Shown here piece by piece: positions 30,226 through 40,584 of a DNA stretch of 41,278 nucleotides. Location of the stretch: assembly GCA_025399215.1 (NCBI GenBank), contig MU621243.1:1-41278 (forward strand), read 5' to 3'. The DNA is from Globomyces pollinis-pini (taxonomy: Eukaryota > Chytridiomycota > Chytridiomycetes > Rhizophydiales > Globomycetaceae). Position numbers and translations under genes: made by a program. The number at the start of each line of letters is the position of its first letter. Position 1 is the stretch's first letter. The notes under the pieces are model-generated. The model was given only the letters and a program-made list of their open reading frames with translations, was not told the origin of the DNA and searched no databases.

Positions 30226-32979
30226 TTATTGATTTTTCAATTGGATTAATTCTTGTAATTTTTCTACCAATCGTTCATATTCAGTTGTGCCTTCATAAAT
30301 GCTCTTTGTTTTACCAATCACTGCCTTTACTGCCATACGAGCTTTGTAATTCCAATCTTTACAGATCGGCAAAGCTTCGGTACCCATTCTTGGAACTTGA
30401 GTTAAAGTTTGTGATTCAATATACACAGTAGCTAACTCAAGGGTTGCTTGTACGAGCAGATTAAAGTTCTTTTGTTGTTCCAATATCAATGGGTCATGTA
30501 ATACATGGCGTTGTGCTTTTTCAACATATTCTAACCAAGAGATGAAATCGGATTGAGATTTGTAAAATTTGGCTGATAGAATAAATACTTCATAGGATGC
30601 ATATTTGGATGTAATCAAATTGAGTAATTGTTCTAATTTCTTAACCAATCTTGATGCTGGTCTACCATCAGCATCTTCTACGTCTGAAGCCACTGCCGCA
30701 ATAATGATATCCAAAACCTTGGATGTTAGAAAAAACGGCTCATTTACTTGCTCGTCAACTAGAGTATTTTTTGTTCCTTCTTTTTCGATTCTGATACTAA
30801 AGACTCTGTCCATGGCTCTGATAGCCTCAGAAAATTCACCTAAATCAACGGCGACGTATAAATAGTTATCCCAAATTTTAGAAGATTCATAGTTTCCTTT
30901 GGTGGCCTCTTTAAGCGCACGATAAGCTTCCTGAAGTTTTTTCTGTTTGATAAAAGTTGATGCCAAGTTATTCCAAGCTTCTGCATTCTATTCTATAAAA
31001 GACAAAATAACATACACTATGATCCATCTGAGTACATCTTGAGAAAGCCTTGATAGCTATATCATCATTTTCTATTTGCATCGCAGCACATCCCATGATA
31101 AACCATGAGTTTTCAAATAAAGGATTAATGGAAAGTGCATTTTCATAACATTCGATACATTTGGACCACTTTGTATGAGCAACTATTAATGAACTTACAT
31201 TCGATTGAGAATACCAATATCCACCTAATGATCGCATCGCTCTAGCAAACCTTTTGTTCGAGATTTCCCATGACTTTTCATACAAGCTGATATCCCCCCG
31301 AACATCTCCAAGCAAACATAAGAGTTTAGGTGAAGTTGGATTGACTTCTAGTTGTGATAGAATCAATTGTTCGGCCTAAAATATCAAAATAATGTCTTAT
31401 TTAACCTTCTTTGGTTGTTCTAACATTTGATGGCAAGATATAGCTTGCTCCCACATATGTAACCGCTCAAAAATTTCTAAGGCAGAGCGAATAACACCAA
31501 TAGATACAAATCGTTCTCCCAATTCTCTCTAACACATCAGAATATAATAATTACTTCCATATCCCATTTTGATGGAACTAATAAAGAAAAGATATGCTCC
31601 ATTCGTACTTGAACTGGTGAATCGTCTGGTTGTAACCTCCATTGATCCACCAATGCCTAGGGTTAATGCATTATACCTCATACTTGTAGTTGTAAACATG
31701 ATCTTTCAACTGTTCTTGATTTATTGGCTTCCAATCGAGATCGTAGGACTAAGCCCATGGTGGTCACCATCCAATTATTTGGATTTTCCAATACTCTCTA
31801 AACTTTTAATATTAAATTAGTTATTACGGTCACGTAAGGGAACATTTCCTCTGTTGTCAATCCATCCTATGGAGTCAGCGTCAATCTTAATTACCACTGG
31901 GTTGGTATTCTTGACGTTAAGGCTATGCTTTGTTAAAGTAATAAATCACGTACCAGAATGCAAGTAAAATTGTTTGATCAATGACGTTTAAGTTTCCTTG
32001 TAATTTTTCTAAATCCACTTTTTCACCTAAGCAAATAAATGGATAGCTATTGAAAACCTTCAAAGTTAATTGAATAAGGCTTACCTTCAATTTTAGCATA
32101 TTCAATCTTTTCCAACAAAATTTCATCATTTAAATCCAACTTTTCTGGTACAACTCCATCCGATTTTTCGATAGAGAGTTTACTCTGAGCATGTAAGACT
32201 AATTGAGATGTATCATAGGTTTGAAATTTCGTTCTACGACCCATCACACCAGTCAAATTCCACTCCAGTCCAGTTGAAGATTGTGCTTGCTTCATATAAT
32301 GCTACTGATTAGCCATCCAAATCTTTACATAAGCTTTTGAATCATTTCCATAAAAATGGTGTACAATTCCAAATTCCAAATTGAATTTGGCATTCAATTC
32401 TCGGTTTTCGTTAATGGTGGGTAGGGTCACAGCAACTAGTTGAAAATGAGACATATTATATCTTACTCAATTCAAGTTGTTTTACAATCAAATCTTGTAG
32501 TGACCCAGACGGATTGTCTAAAATCTTTTGAACAGTGAATGCACAACGATATGTCCACCATAACAATGACTATTGTAAGTTTACATTTGAAGTACATTCG
32601 ACTCTGGAAATCGAGCAACATTGTCCATCAGAATGGTCTTTGAAATGACCAATAAGATAGGAGCTGTTGTTAATGGATAGCATTCTTCGCCGTCTACGGA
32701 CAATAACTTTAACCAAACAGAATCTGGTACAGGTGGGTTAAAAGAACTAGTAGGATTGAAATCCAATGCAGGACCAGTCCAACCTTCCTGAATAAAAGCT
32801 AGCAAAGAAGCGATAGCCAATTCGAGAGAATCCTTATTATTTAATGACAGTACATCGTTTAAGAAGGTCTTTTCGTTTAAATTGAATGAAGATAAATGTT
32901 TGTTGATGATGAGTTGATAGTTTCCATTGTTTAACTGTTCGATTCCATCCGCATTCAAGAAGTCAATAAAATCCAACAT
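30226..32979 (-). CDS. TTC27: TTC27/Emw1 tetratricopeptide protein
   Basis: There are 12 exons and the product is 803 aa. Introns (plus coordinates): 32570-32595, 32436-32466, 32302-32328, 32027-32084 (two units), 31923-31953, 31867-31894, 31798-31827, 31657-31683, 31529-31554, 31376-31405 and 30988-31015. Conserved strings include SLLWWTYRCAFTVQKILD, CLNVKNTNP, RVLENPNNWMV, TMGLVLRSRLEANKSRTVER, and LCLLGDVRGDISLYEKSWE. TPR units occupy the C-terminal half: CIECYENALSINPLFENSWF, then NAEAWNNLASTFIKQKKLQE. TTC27 proteins (Emw1 in filamentous fungi) are near-universal and essential, probably in protein folding or complex assembly. Human TTC27 is slightly longer. The gene is divergent from the glutaredoxin gene. 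Confidence 0.92.
32027..32084 (-). other. Two-unit tandem mini-intron in TTC27
   Basis: The 58-nt intron is two abutting units on the minus strand: 32084-32058 (27 nt, GTAAGC...AAG, with attaac as branch site) and 32057-32027 (31 nt, GTTTTC...TTAG). Removing only the first leaves a stop (TAG) before the conserved exon can resume; removing both joins GAA G|GT GAA and keeps frame through KIEGEKVDLEKLQ. Confidence 0.75.
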
Positions 32980-33142
32980 TCAAAGAATAGACTAAAAAAC
33001 AAAAAAAAATTAAATCTTAAGAGTTGATAAATCGGTACTAGAATATGAGTGTTCAAAGATATTGGACTCTGTTATTTCCGGATTCCTTTTATATTTTATT
33101 GGATATAATGTCATTTCATGAACCATAATTTTTCCTTCTTTG
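32980..33142. promoter_or_regulatory. Divergent promoter, TTC27 and glutaredoxin
   Basis: 163 bp separate the ATGs at 32979 (-) and 33143 (+). There is an A-run at about 33000-33009. No clear operator is seen. Confidence 0.5.
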
Positions 33143-34281
33143 ATGAAAAACAACGTTATCTCTATCACAACTTCAGAGCAATTCAATACGCTCATTAATG
33201 CTAACACAAGCATAGTCAATTTCTGGGCAGATTGGCATGAACCATGTGTCCATTTGAACTCTGTATTTGTCGAATTGTCAACAAAATTCCCTAAAATCAC
33301 TTTCATTGATATTCAACCAGAGAATTTTGAAGATATTGCTGAACAATTTGAAATTGAAACTGTTCCTACTTTTATTGTCCTCGTTCAAGGAAAGCAGTTG
33401 GAAAAATTGGAAGGAGCAGATCCTTCTGCTCTGTCAAATTTATGTGCAAAGTATGCTAAACATGTTCAACCTGCTCCAACTTCAGTTCAACAAGCTCCAG
33501 TAGTAGACTTGAAAAAGAAACTACACACTCTTGTTAATTCTCAACCTATTATGCTATTCATGAAAGGTAATTATCAGAAGCTCACCATCAGGATCTCCTT
33601 CTGCTCCAAAATGTGGGTTTTCCAGACAAGTGGTTGATATATTGTCGGGACTGAATTGCACATATGGAAGTTTTGATATCCTAGCTGATGATACTGTTCG
33701 TCAAGGTTATTTCGTTTCTATTGACTTTTAGGTATCCATGAGTATTAATAATATCTAGGTTTAAAAGAGTACAGTGACTGGCCAACTTATCCTCAAAGTA
33801 AAACTTGACAGTTCATTTAATTATATTAGTATATGTGAATGGTGAACTTATTGGTGGATTAGACATCTTGAAGGAACTGGTCGAGTCTGGAGAATTCCAA
33901 AAAATGATTCCTGCTGAAGATGATCTTAATACCATTCTGAAGAAGCTAGTGAACAAAGCACCTGTGATGGTAACTACTTGTAATTAACAGGATCCAGTTG
34001 TTTATGAAAGGAAATCCTGATGTACCAAAGTGTGGATTCTCCCGTACTATTGCTGGAATCTTGAAAGATCAAGGCGTTGTTTTTGAAACGTATTTGTGGA
34101 ATAAATATTAACATCTAGATTCGATATCTTGGAAGATGATGAAGTTAGACAAGGATTGAAGGTGTTTTCAGATTGGCCAACCTTTCCACAACTTTACATC
34201 AAAGGAGAACTTATTGGTGGTTTAGATATTGTCAAAGAGATGATTGCTAACGGCGAATTCCAAGATGTACTCCCAAAATAA
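33143..34281 (+). CDS. GLRX3: Monothiol glutaredoxin, Trx-Grx-Grx (GLRX3 type)
   Basis: Six exons encode 323 aa. Introns: 33567-33591, 33706-33758 (two units), 33798-33829, 33970-33997 and 34090-34118. Domain order: a thioredoxin-like domain (1-~110) with [12 protein letters not shown], where the first active-site Cys is lost, then two monothiol glutaredoxin domains with PKCGFSRQ (~155) and PKCGFSRT (~255). Each also has WPTYPQ or WPTFPQ and [10 protein letters not shown] or [10 protein letters not shown] for glutathione binding. These proteins coordinate a glutathione-bridged 2Fe-2S cluster and deliver iron in cytosol and nucleus. Two Grx domains match animal GLRX3/PICOT; yeast Grx3/4 have one. 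Length fits (human 335). The start at 33143 is the first ATG in frame. Confidence 0.94.
33706..33758 (+). other. Two-unit tandem mini-intron in glutaredoxin gene
   Basis: The 53-nt intron is 33706-33731 (26 nt, GTTATT...TTTTAG, branch ttgac) plus 33732-33758 (27 nt, GTATCC...TCTAG, branch taat), abutting. Removing both joins CAA G|GT TTA, giving the conserved [16 protein letters not shown]. In the second Grx domain the equivalent [12 protein letters not shown] is uninterrupted. Confidence 0.8.
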
Positions 34282-34983
34282 AAATCTGCATTCATTCACA
34301 TCTATGAAAACGTAACATTGGCCAATCATGATATACTTAATGATAATAAGATCAGCCAACGTATAAATCATATCGCTTTACTACGAAACCGACCAACATA
34401 GTGGATAATTAACTACATATAAAAAGCTAACTAGATTATTTATTAAAAATGGTAAGCAGTAGAAACCAACCCCAAATTGTGCATTGCGTGAGGACAAAGC
34501 TCGGAAAAATATTCAAAACTATTTTTGGCAGATCATTCCACGCAGAGTGTATTTGATTTCATCATGATCGTTGAATGGGGTGATTGCTGAGATTCTGAAA
34601 TGCGAAGCGACCACAGTTACGAATTGGATTTGAGTGGTGTTGAAATACATGGTGACACAGTGACTCACAGGAGTCTCAATGATATCAAACATGGAGAGAT
34701 ATCATGATACGTTTCAGTTCACCGAGGCTTCGAATAACATTTAGGTTTACCCGACGTGTTTTCTGAATAAGAAAGCTCCAGTAATTGAATTGGCTCGGCA
34801 GGCAAGCATTAATATCCAGTTCATAACAGTATAGCCCAAAATGCTCCTTTTTTTGCGACGCCATTCCTTTTCTTTGTGTAACGATGGAAAAGCAGAGAAC
34901 TTCCGGCTCTATCGTAGTCGGCCCGCTTATACTTATAAGTACAGAGACGAAATTAGGAATTCGGGAAAAATAGAAAATCGAGT
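34282..34983. other. Intergenic, no gene seen
   Basis: These 702 bases lie between the glutaredoxin gene and ABCC transporter 3. I find no open frame with protein character, tRNA-like box or clear repeat. The last 200 bases presumably hold the promoter of the transporter. Confidence 0.5.
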
Positions 34984-37900
34984 ATGGTGAAGAAACAAGT
35001 TAAAATTACACCATTCAATTTCTTGACAATTGAATGGATTACTCCTCTACTATTCAAAGGGGCTAAAGCCCCTCTGACTGAAGACGTATGTTAATTGTTT
35101 GGCTAATTTTAGGATTTATATGAACTTCCTGGAAAAAGTCAGGCTACTTACTTGTCTGGACTATTAGATCCATTTTGGGCACAGTTTTATCAGTACCAAA
35201 AGAGTCCAAAGACCTCCAAATCACCTTCCTTATTCGCCACCATTGGAGTTAAATATGCATTCATTTTGTAATTCACCTATTAACTAATTATTCAGTTTCA
35301 TGGCTCTTGCTCTACAAAGTGGATCTGTAGCGTGTGGTTTAACACAACCAACGTACCTAAAACAAATTATTTTATATTTGAATCCATTATACCCAAAGAA
35401 TTTGCTCTATTTTGAAAGTGGTGTGACTTTATCCATCATTCTAACAGCGCTCCAAATTGGTGGATCTATATTTGAAAAAGTATCACAACAATTAACTGCT
35501 ATTATCCAAGTCGATCTGAAAACTATTTTGATTGGTGCTGTTTACGAAAAATCATTACGTTTATCACAAGCTTCATCAAGAACATTTACACAAGGAAAAA
35601 TATTGAATTTGATTAATGTTGATATTGAAAAGATATCAATGATGTTTGTTCAAATTATTGGGTTGATTATGGCACCAGTTCAGGTTGTTGTTTCCATTAT
35701 ATTATTGGGTGATGGAATTGGATATGCTGTATGGGGAGGTGCGGGAGCATTGTTTGGGATTTTGTTCATGCAATTGGCTGTTATTGGGTTTTTAGTTAAA
35801 TTTCAAAAAGAGTTTCTTGCAACTGGTGATCGTAGATTAAAATCAATTCGTGAAGTATTATATGGTAAAGTATATTATTAGGTTTATTGTTTAGGAATGA
35901 AAATTATCAAGTTTAGAGCATTAGAAAAATTCTTTAGTGATCGAATTAATGCAATTCGTTTTGAACAAATCACTACTTTAAAAAAGTATTATGCCATTCA
36001 AGTATATTTTATTGGGTTGATTCAAATTGCGCCAATCGCGATGCCTATTATTGCTTTCTTGGTGTATGGTGCTGGTGGGAAAACATTGACACCAGAAGTC
36101 ATCTTCCCGGCATTATCCCTCTTTGGTGGTCTCTTTGCTCCTATTCTAGTTATTCCTCAGTCAATCACGTAACGTATTTTCCCTAACTTTTTAGTGCTGT
36201 TGTACTCGCAATCGTCTCCTGGAACCGTTTGACTGAATTTTTGTTGGCTGAAGAAGCTGATGAACTTGAATCCAAGGCCAGAGGAACCGTTACTGATGAA
36301 AGTTTCGCTTTGACTGTGAAAGATGGATCCTTTAAATGGGAAGTTGTCGAGAATGATGAGGATGCAAATCCAAGCAATGATAAACAAGAGAAACCGAAAA
36401 AGAAATGGGGGAAATCCAAGAAACCAACAGAAGAAACTAAACCTACCGAGCCAGAACAGCCAATCATCAAAGACAGTTTCAGTCTTAATGATGTCAACAT
36501 TCAATTCCCCGTTGGATCTAAAGTTGCTATTGTGGGTCCAGTTGGTAGTGGTAAAAGTTCATTGCTCTCTGGAATTATCGGAGAAATGCCAAAGATATCT
36601 GGATCAATTGAAATTAATGGTAGTGTTGCGTACTGTTCCCAGCAGCCATGGATTTTAACTGACTCTATCCGAGGAAATATTGTATTCAATCAAGAATTAG
36701 ATGAATCGAAATTGGAATCCATTATCGTTGCATGTGGATTAGATAAAGATTTGGAATTGTTCCCATCAGGTGTCATGACCGAGATAGGAGAAAAGGGTGT
36801 GAACATGTCTGGTGGCCAAAAGGCTAGAATAGCAGTGGCAAGAGCAATGTATCGATCACCAGAAGTTATTCTACTCGATGATCCTCTTTCAGCCCTCGAT
36901 GCCCATGTTGGTCAACTGTTATTCAATGAAGCTATTTTGAAGTATCTCAAAGAAAAAACCGTCATTGTTGTCACACATCAATTACATTTCTTGCCCGAAT
37001 TCGATCATATTGTTGTCATGAATAATGGCACGATTGCTGAACAAGGAACATACAAGGGACTAATGGAGCAAGATGGAGTTTTAACAGAATTGATGAAAAA
37101 TTACAGTGTTGATGAAAAGAGTACTGAAAAGAAAGACAATACTGCAGTTGTTGTAAAAGAAGAAAAAGATATATCCAACAAAGCTGGAATCATTGTCGAA
37201 GAAGATATCTTAAAGGTAATAGAGTTTTACGATTTATTTTATAGGGTACTGTTGGATGGAATGTATATTGGCATTACTTTGACAAATGTGGTGGTTGGTT
37301 TTATGTAACAACCTTCGTAACGGCTGGATTACTGAACTCTGGAACTCAAGTCGTCAATAATTTATGGTTGTCTTGGTGGACAGACAACAAATTCAACCTG
37401 TCTTTAGAAACCAACATGTTGGTCTATGGATTACTTGGAGTCTTACAATTCTTTTTTGCTTTAATTATCAATACTGTGTTTTTGGCTGGGTCATTTAAGG
37501 CAGCTAAATACTATCATGGTAAAGCATTGGCCGGATTGATGAGATCCCCAATGGGCTTCTTTGACAGTCAACCTATCGGTCGTATTTTGAATCGTATGTC
37601 AAAAGATATTGAAAGTGTGGATCAATCGATTTGGATTTTAATGTTTTTGGTCACTATTTCTACTTCCGGAATAATTGCCACCACAATCTTTTTGATTTAC
37701 ACTAAATGGACTATGGTATTTTTGTTATTGCCATTACTTGTTGTCTTTTATATCATGATTCGATACTATCAACGATCAAATATTTCTTTCAAGCGATTTG
37801 AATCTACCCATCGATCACCATTATATTCTCATGTTAGTGAAACATTGGCTGGTATTTCAACTGTGAAGGCTTATGGCGTTGAGAAAGAATTTATTCAAAA

Positions 37901-39017
37901 GCAACGTCAACTGATGGATTTCAGTAACGTACCAACGTTTCTTCGTTTGTTGGCTAGTGTTTGGATTTCACTTCGTTTGGAAATTTTAACTTCAACCATC
38001 ACATTCTTACTTTGTATAACCTCAACGTCTGATAAAGATAATGCATCTGCTACTGGTGTTGCATTAACTTATGCTATCAACTTTACCCGAACATTAGCTT
38101 TATTGTTGCTTTCCACATCACAATTGGAAAATGAATTCAACTCGATTGAAAGATTGTCAGTTTATTGTGATCAATTACCGAAAGAAGCTGCAGAATTCAA
38201 TGAAAAAGATCCAAACAGTGAATCTTGGCCATCTAATGGAGAGATTCAAATGGAAAACGTCTCAATGAGTTATCCTTCAAGACCTGATGTACTTGTTTTG
38301 AAGAATCTTTCTTTCAGTGTAAAGGCAGGGGAAAAGATTGGTGTTATTGGAAGAACGGGTTCTGGAAAGAGTACCTTAATGCAAGCTTTATTCCGTATTG
38401 TTGAATTACAAGAAGGAAAAATTCAAATTGATGGATTGGATATTCGACAAATGGGTTTGAATACGTTACGTAATGGAATCCAAATTATTCCACAAGAGCC
38501 TGTACTATTTTCTGGTACCATCAGAGACAATTTGGATGTTGAATCTTTTTACACTGATAATGATATTTGGGATGTTTTGGAACGTATAGGATTAAAAGAT
38601 TATGTCCAAAGTTTGGCTGATAAATTGGATAGTCCAGTAACGGAGAATGGAGAGAATCTATCTGTAGGACAACGTCAATTAATCTGTCTTGGAAGGGCTA
38701 TTTTAGTGAAACCAAAGATTCTTGTGATGGATGAAGCAACTGCTTCAGTTGATGCTGATGCTGATAAACTCATTCAAGAATCAATCAAGACACATTTCGC
38801 TCAAACTACGGTACTAAGTATTGCTCATCGATTAAATACTATTATTGATTTTGATCGTGTCTTGGTGTTGGAGAAAGGTGAATTGATTGAATATGATCAT
38901 CCACATACTTTGTTATCCAAACCAGATGGATTATTTAGTATGTTGGCAGATGCAACTGGACCTACAAACAGCGGTCTTTTACGTGAAATAGCTAAAACTA
39001 CATTTAATAGTAATTAA
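34984..39017 (+). CDS. ABCC-family (MRP-type) full ABC transporter 3
   Basis: Six exons encode 1297 aa. Introns: 35086-35112, 35268-35295, 35865-35894, 36169-36194 and 37216-37244. It is a close paralogue of transporter 1, with the same TMD1-NBD1-TMD2-NBD2 layout. NBD1: GPVGSGKSS (~481), [18 protein letters not shown] (degenerate). NBD2: GRTGSGKST (~1077), [17 protein letters not shown]. The NBD1 insertion is also present (DKQEKPKKKWGKSKKP). All five introns match transporter 1 positions, but the last ~590 codons are intronless, whereas transporter 1 has three more introns there. The second half may therefore have lost introns, for example through cDNA conversion. The expected function is ATP-driven export of conjugates or drugs. 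Confidence 0.94.
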
Positions 39018-39215
39018 AATATTGTTGTTCCATATATTATTTAAAGTGTGTCCATTATCTTGAGAAATTTATTAATTATCGACATGACAAGTAACAAGAT
39101 TTGTCCAAATGCTAGGTGTCTAAGATATCCTCACCTCAAATGGATAAAATTCGTGGACAGATTATTCCACTAGTTTGATTCTCCTTCAAAATTATGTTAC
39201 ATTGAAGGTTAATTG

Positions 39216-39246
39216 AATTATCCGCAGGACTCTGTAATTATCCGCA
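39216..39246 (+). promoter_or_regulatory. Paired GATA-like repeats before thioredoxin gene
   Basis: The 11-mer aattatccgca occurs at 39216-39226 and 39236-39246, exactly 20 bp apart, ending 10 bp before the ATG. Its reverse complement, TGCGGATAATT, contains GATAA, the core bound by GATA-type zinc-finger factors. Two sites two helical turns apart suggest cooperative binding or a duplicated initiation region. Confidence 0.45.
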
Positions 39247-39256
39247 TCCCAATAAA

Positions 39257-39805
39257 ATGAGAAAAAATTCTTTTGAATTGGAATCCAAAATGGTACAATT
39301 TGTAAAAAGTGAAAGTGAATTCGACTCAATCCTTAAAAGCAATGCATTAGTAATTTGTGACTTTACCGCATCTTGGTGTGGACCTTGTAAAGCCATTGCT
39401 CCAGTCTATGATCAACTAGCAAAGGACCACTCCAATATTACATTTATCAAGGTAGATGTGGACGAAGTACAGAGTGTATCTCAGCGTGAAGGCGTTACTG
39501 CAATGCCTACTTTTGTTGCTTACCTCCGAGGATCAAGAGTTAATGAATTACGTGGTGCTGACAAGAATGGACTAAATACAATGATTCAAACGTTAACAGA
39601 TCAATTTCAAGCACAAGAAGATGCTATTAAAAAGAAGAAAGGACAAATGAATGAACTGGCTAACCAACCAGTTGTCGAGTCTGAGGAAGAATTGATGACA
39701 TTTTCAATCAAGGACCTCAAAAAAATGATTGTGGAGCGTGGATGGAGCTTAGCTGGTTTGGCCGAAAAGAGAGATTTGGTTAATAAGTTAAAAGGAAAAC
39801 TGTAA
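39257..39805 (+). CDS. Thioredoxin with C-terminal SAP-like domain
   Basis: A single exon encodes 182 aa. Residues ~12-115 form a thioredoxin fold with the intact active site SWCGPCKAIAPVYDQL and the cis-Pro in AMPTFVAYLRG. After a charged linker (QEDAIKKKKGQMNE), residues ~148-182, with FSIKDLKKMIVERGW and GLAEKRDLVNKLK, resemble a SAP/ARMET-C helical hairpin. A fusion of dithiol oxidoreductase and such a domain is less usual than plain thioredoxin; the tail may bind protein or nucleic acid. There is no signal peptide, so it is probably cytosolic. An in-frame Met at residue 12 (MVQFVKS) is the alternative start and would match ordinary thioredoxin length upstream. Confidence 0.85.
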   Translation: MRKNSFELESKMVQFVKSESEFDSILKSNALVICDFTASWCGPCKAIAPVYDQLAKDHSNITFIKVDVDEVQSVSQREGVTAMPTFVAYLRGSRVNELRGADKNGLNTMIQTLTDQFQAQEDAIKKKKGQMNELANQPVVESEEELMTFSIKDLKKMIVERGWSLAGLAEKRDLVNKLKGKL

Positions 39806-39987
39806 TGAATAAATAAAACAATTTCACTAAATGTTTGCCAATTAGAGATTCGTCAGTGATGATAAACAGAACTGATCTTCCAAAATAAGAACTTAGACAT
39901 AAACTAAGTGAGCAAACGCGCATGTTCAACTTGTAAACTATAAAAGATAAGACTTTAGGTGATAATGGACATTCCTATTTGTGTCCT

Positions 39988-40584
39988 TTATTCTTGTTTT
40001 TGAAACTTGGAAAGCGAATTCAACCATTGTGCAGTCTCGTCTGGATGAGTAAATGTTAATTGAACAACATTTGGGTCGCCATCTTGCTCATGGACAGAGG
40101 TCCAATAGTCAATTTTACTTTGAAATTTCGCTTTAGAAGGCTGATATAGAGTGCAAAAGACCCACAATATGCTTTCTTTTGTGCAGAAAGTTCTGTAGAA
40201 AGTATCATACGTTCCCTGCTTTCCCCACAATAAGGTTTTATTCCAACAATAAGAGAGTGTACGTTTTAGCAATCTCCAAAACGTTATATAAAAGGGATAA
40301 TTCAAGTAAATAAGGATATTACATTCCTTCAAAAGTAACTTGTCAGTGAAGGAGTATCCACCACACATTACCCAAGAGTGATTATCAGCTATCTTTTGAC
40401 TCACAATCTGAAGTGTTTCTTCATTATCTCCCATCTTCCAGTCTTCCAACCAAACAAATGAATCTAATTCAAAGTGACGAACACCTACTCGATCGCTAAT
40501 GTTCGCAGCTAATGTAGTCTTTCCAGTTCCTGGACACCCGATGATTCTAATTTTCGGATTCTTTGGTAGCTGGAATGATTTCAT
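39988..40584 (-). CDS. P-loop NTPase, FlaR/adenylate-kinase-like
   Basis: A single exon encodes 198 aa. Walker A is IRIIGCPGTGKTTLAANIS (~12-30), followed by the substrate-side motif HFELDSFVWLEDWK typical of DNA-topology-modulation (FlaR) and shikimate/adenylate kinase-like proteins. Later features are SWVMCGGYSF and LIYLNYPFYITFWRLLKRTL, where an Arg-rich lid helix is expected, and TFTHPDETAQWLNSL at the end. Relatives are mainly bacterial small kinases of unclear substrate. Absence of introns in an intron-rich region and the bacterial style make horizontal acquisition possible but unproven. It is convergent with the thioredoxin gene (182 bp). Confidence 0.8.
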   Translation of the reverse strand: MKSFQLPKNPKIRIIGCPGTGKTTLAANISDRVGVRHFELDSFVWLEDWKMGDNEETLQIVSQKIADNHSWVMCGGYSFTDKLLLKECNILIYLNYPFYITFWRLLKRTLSYCWNKTLLWGKQGTYDTFYRTFCTKESILWVFCTLYQPSKAKFQSKIDYWTSVHEQDGDPNVVQLTFTHPDETAQWLNSLSKFQKQE

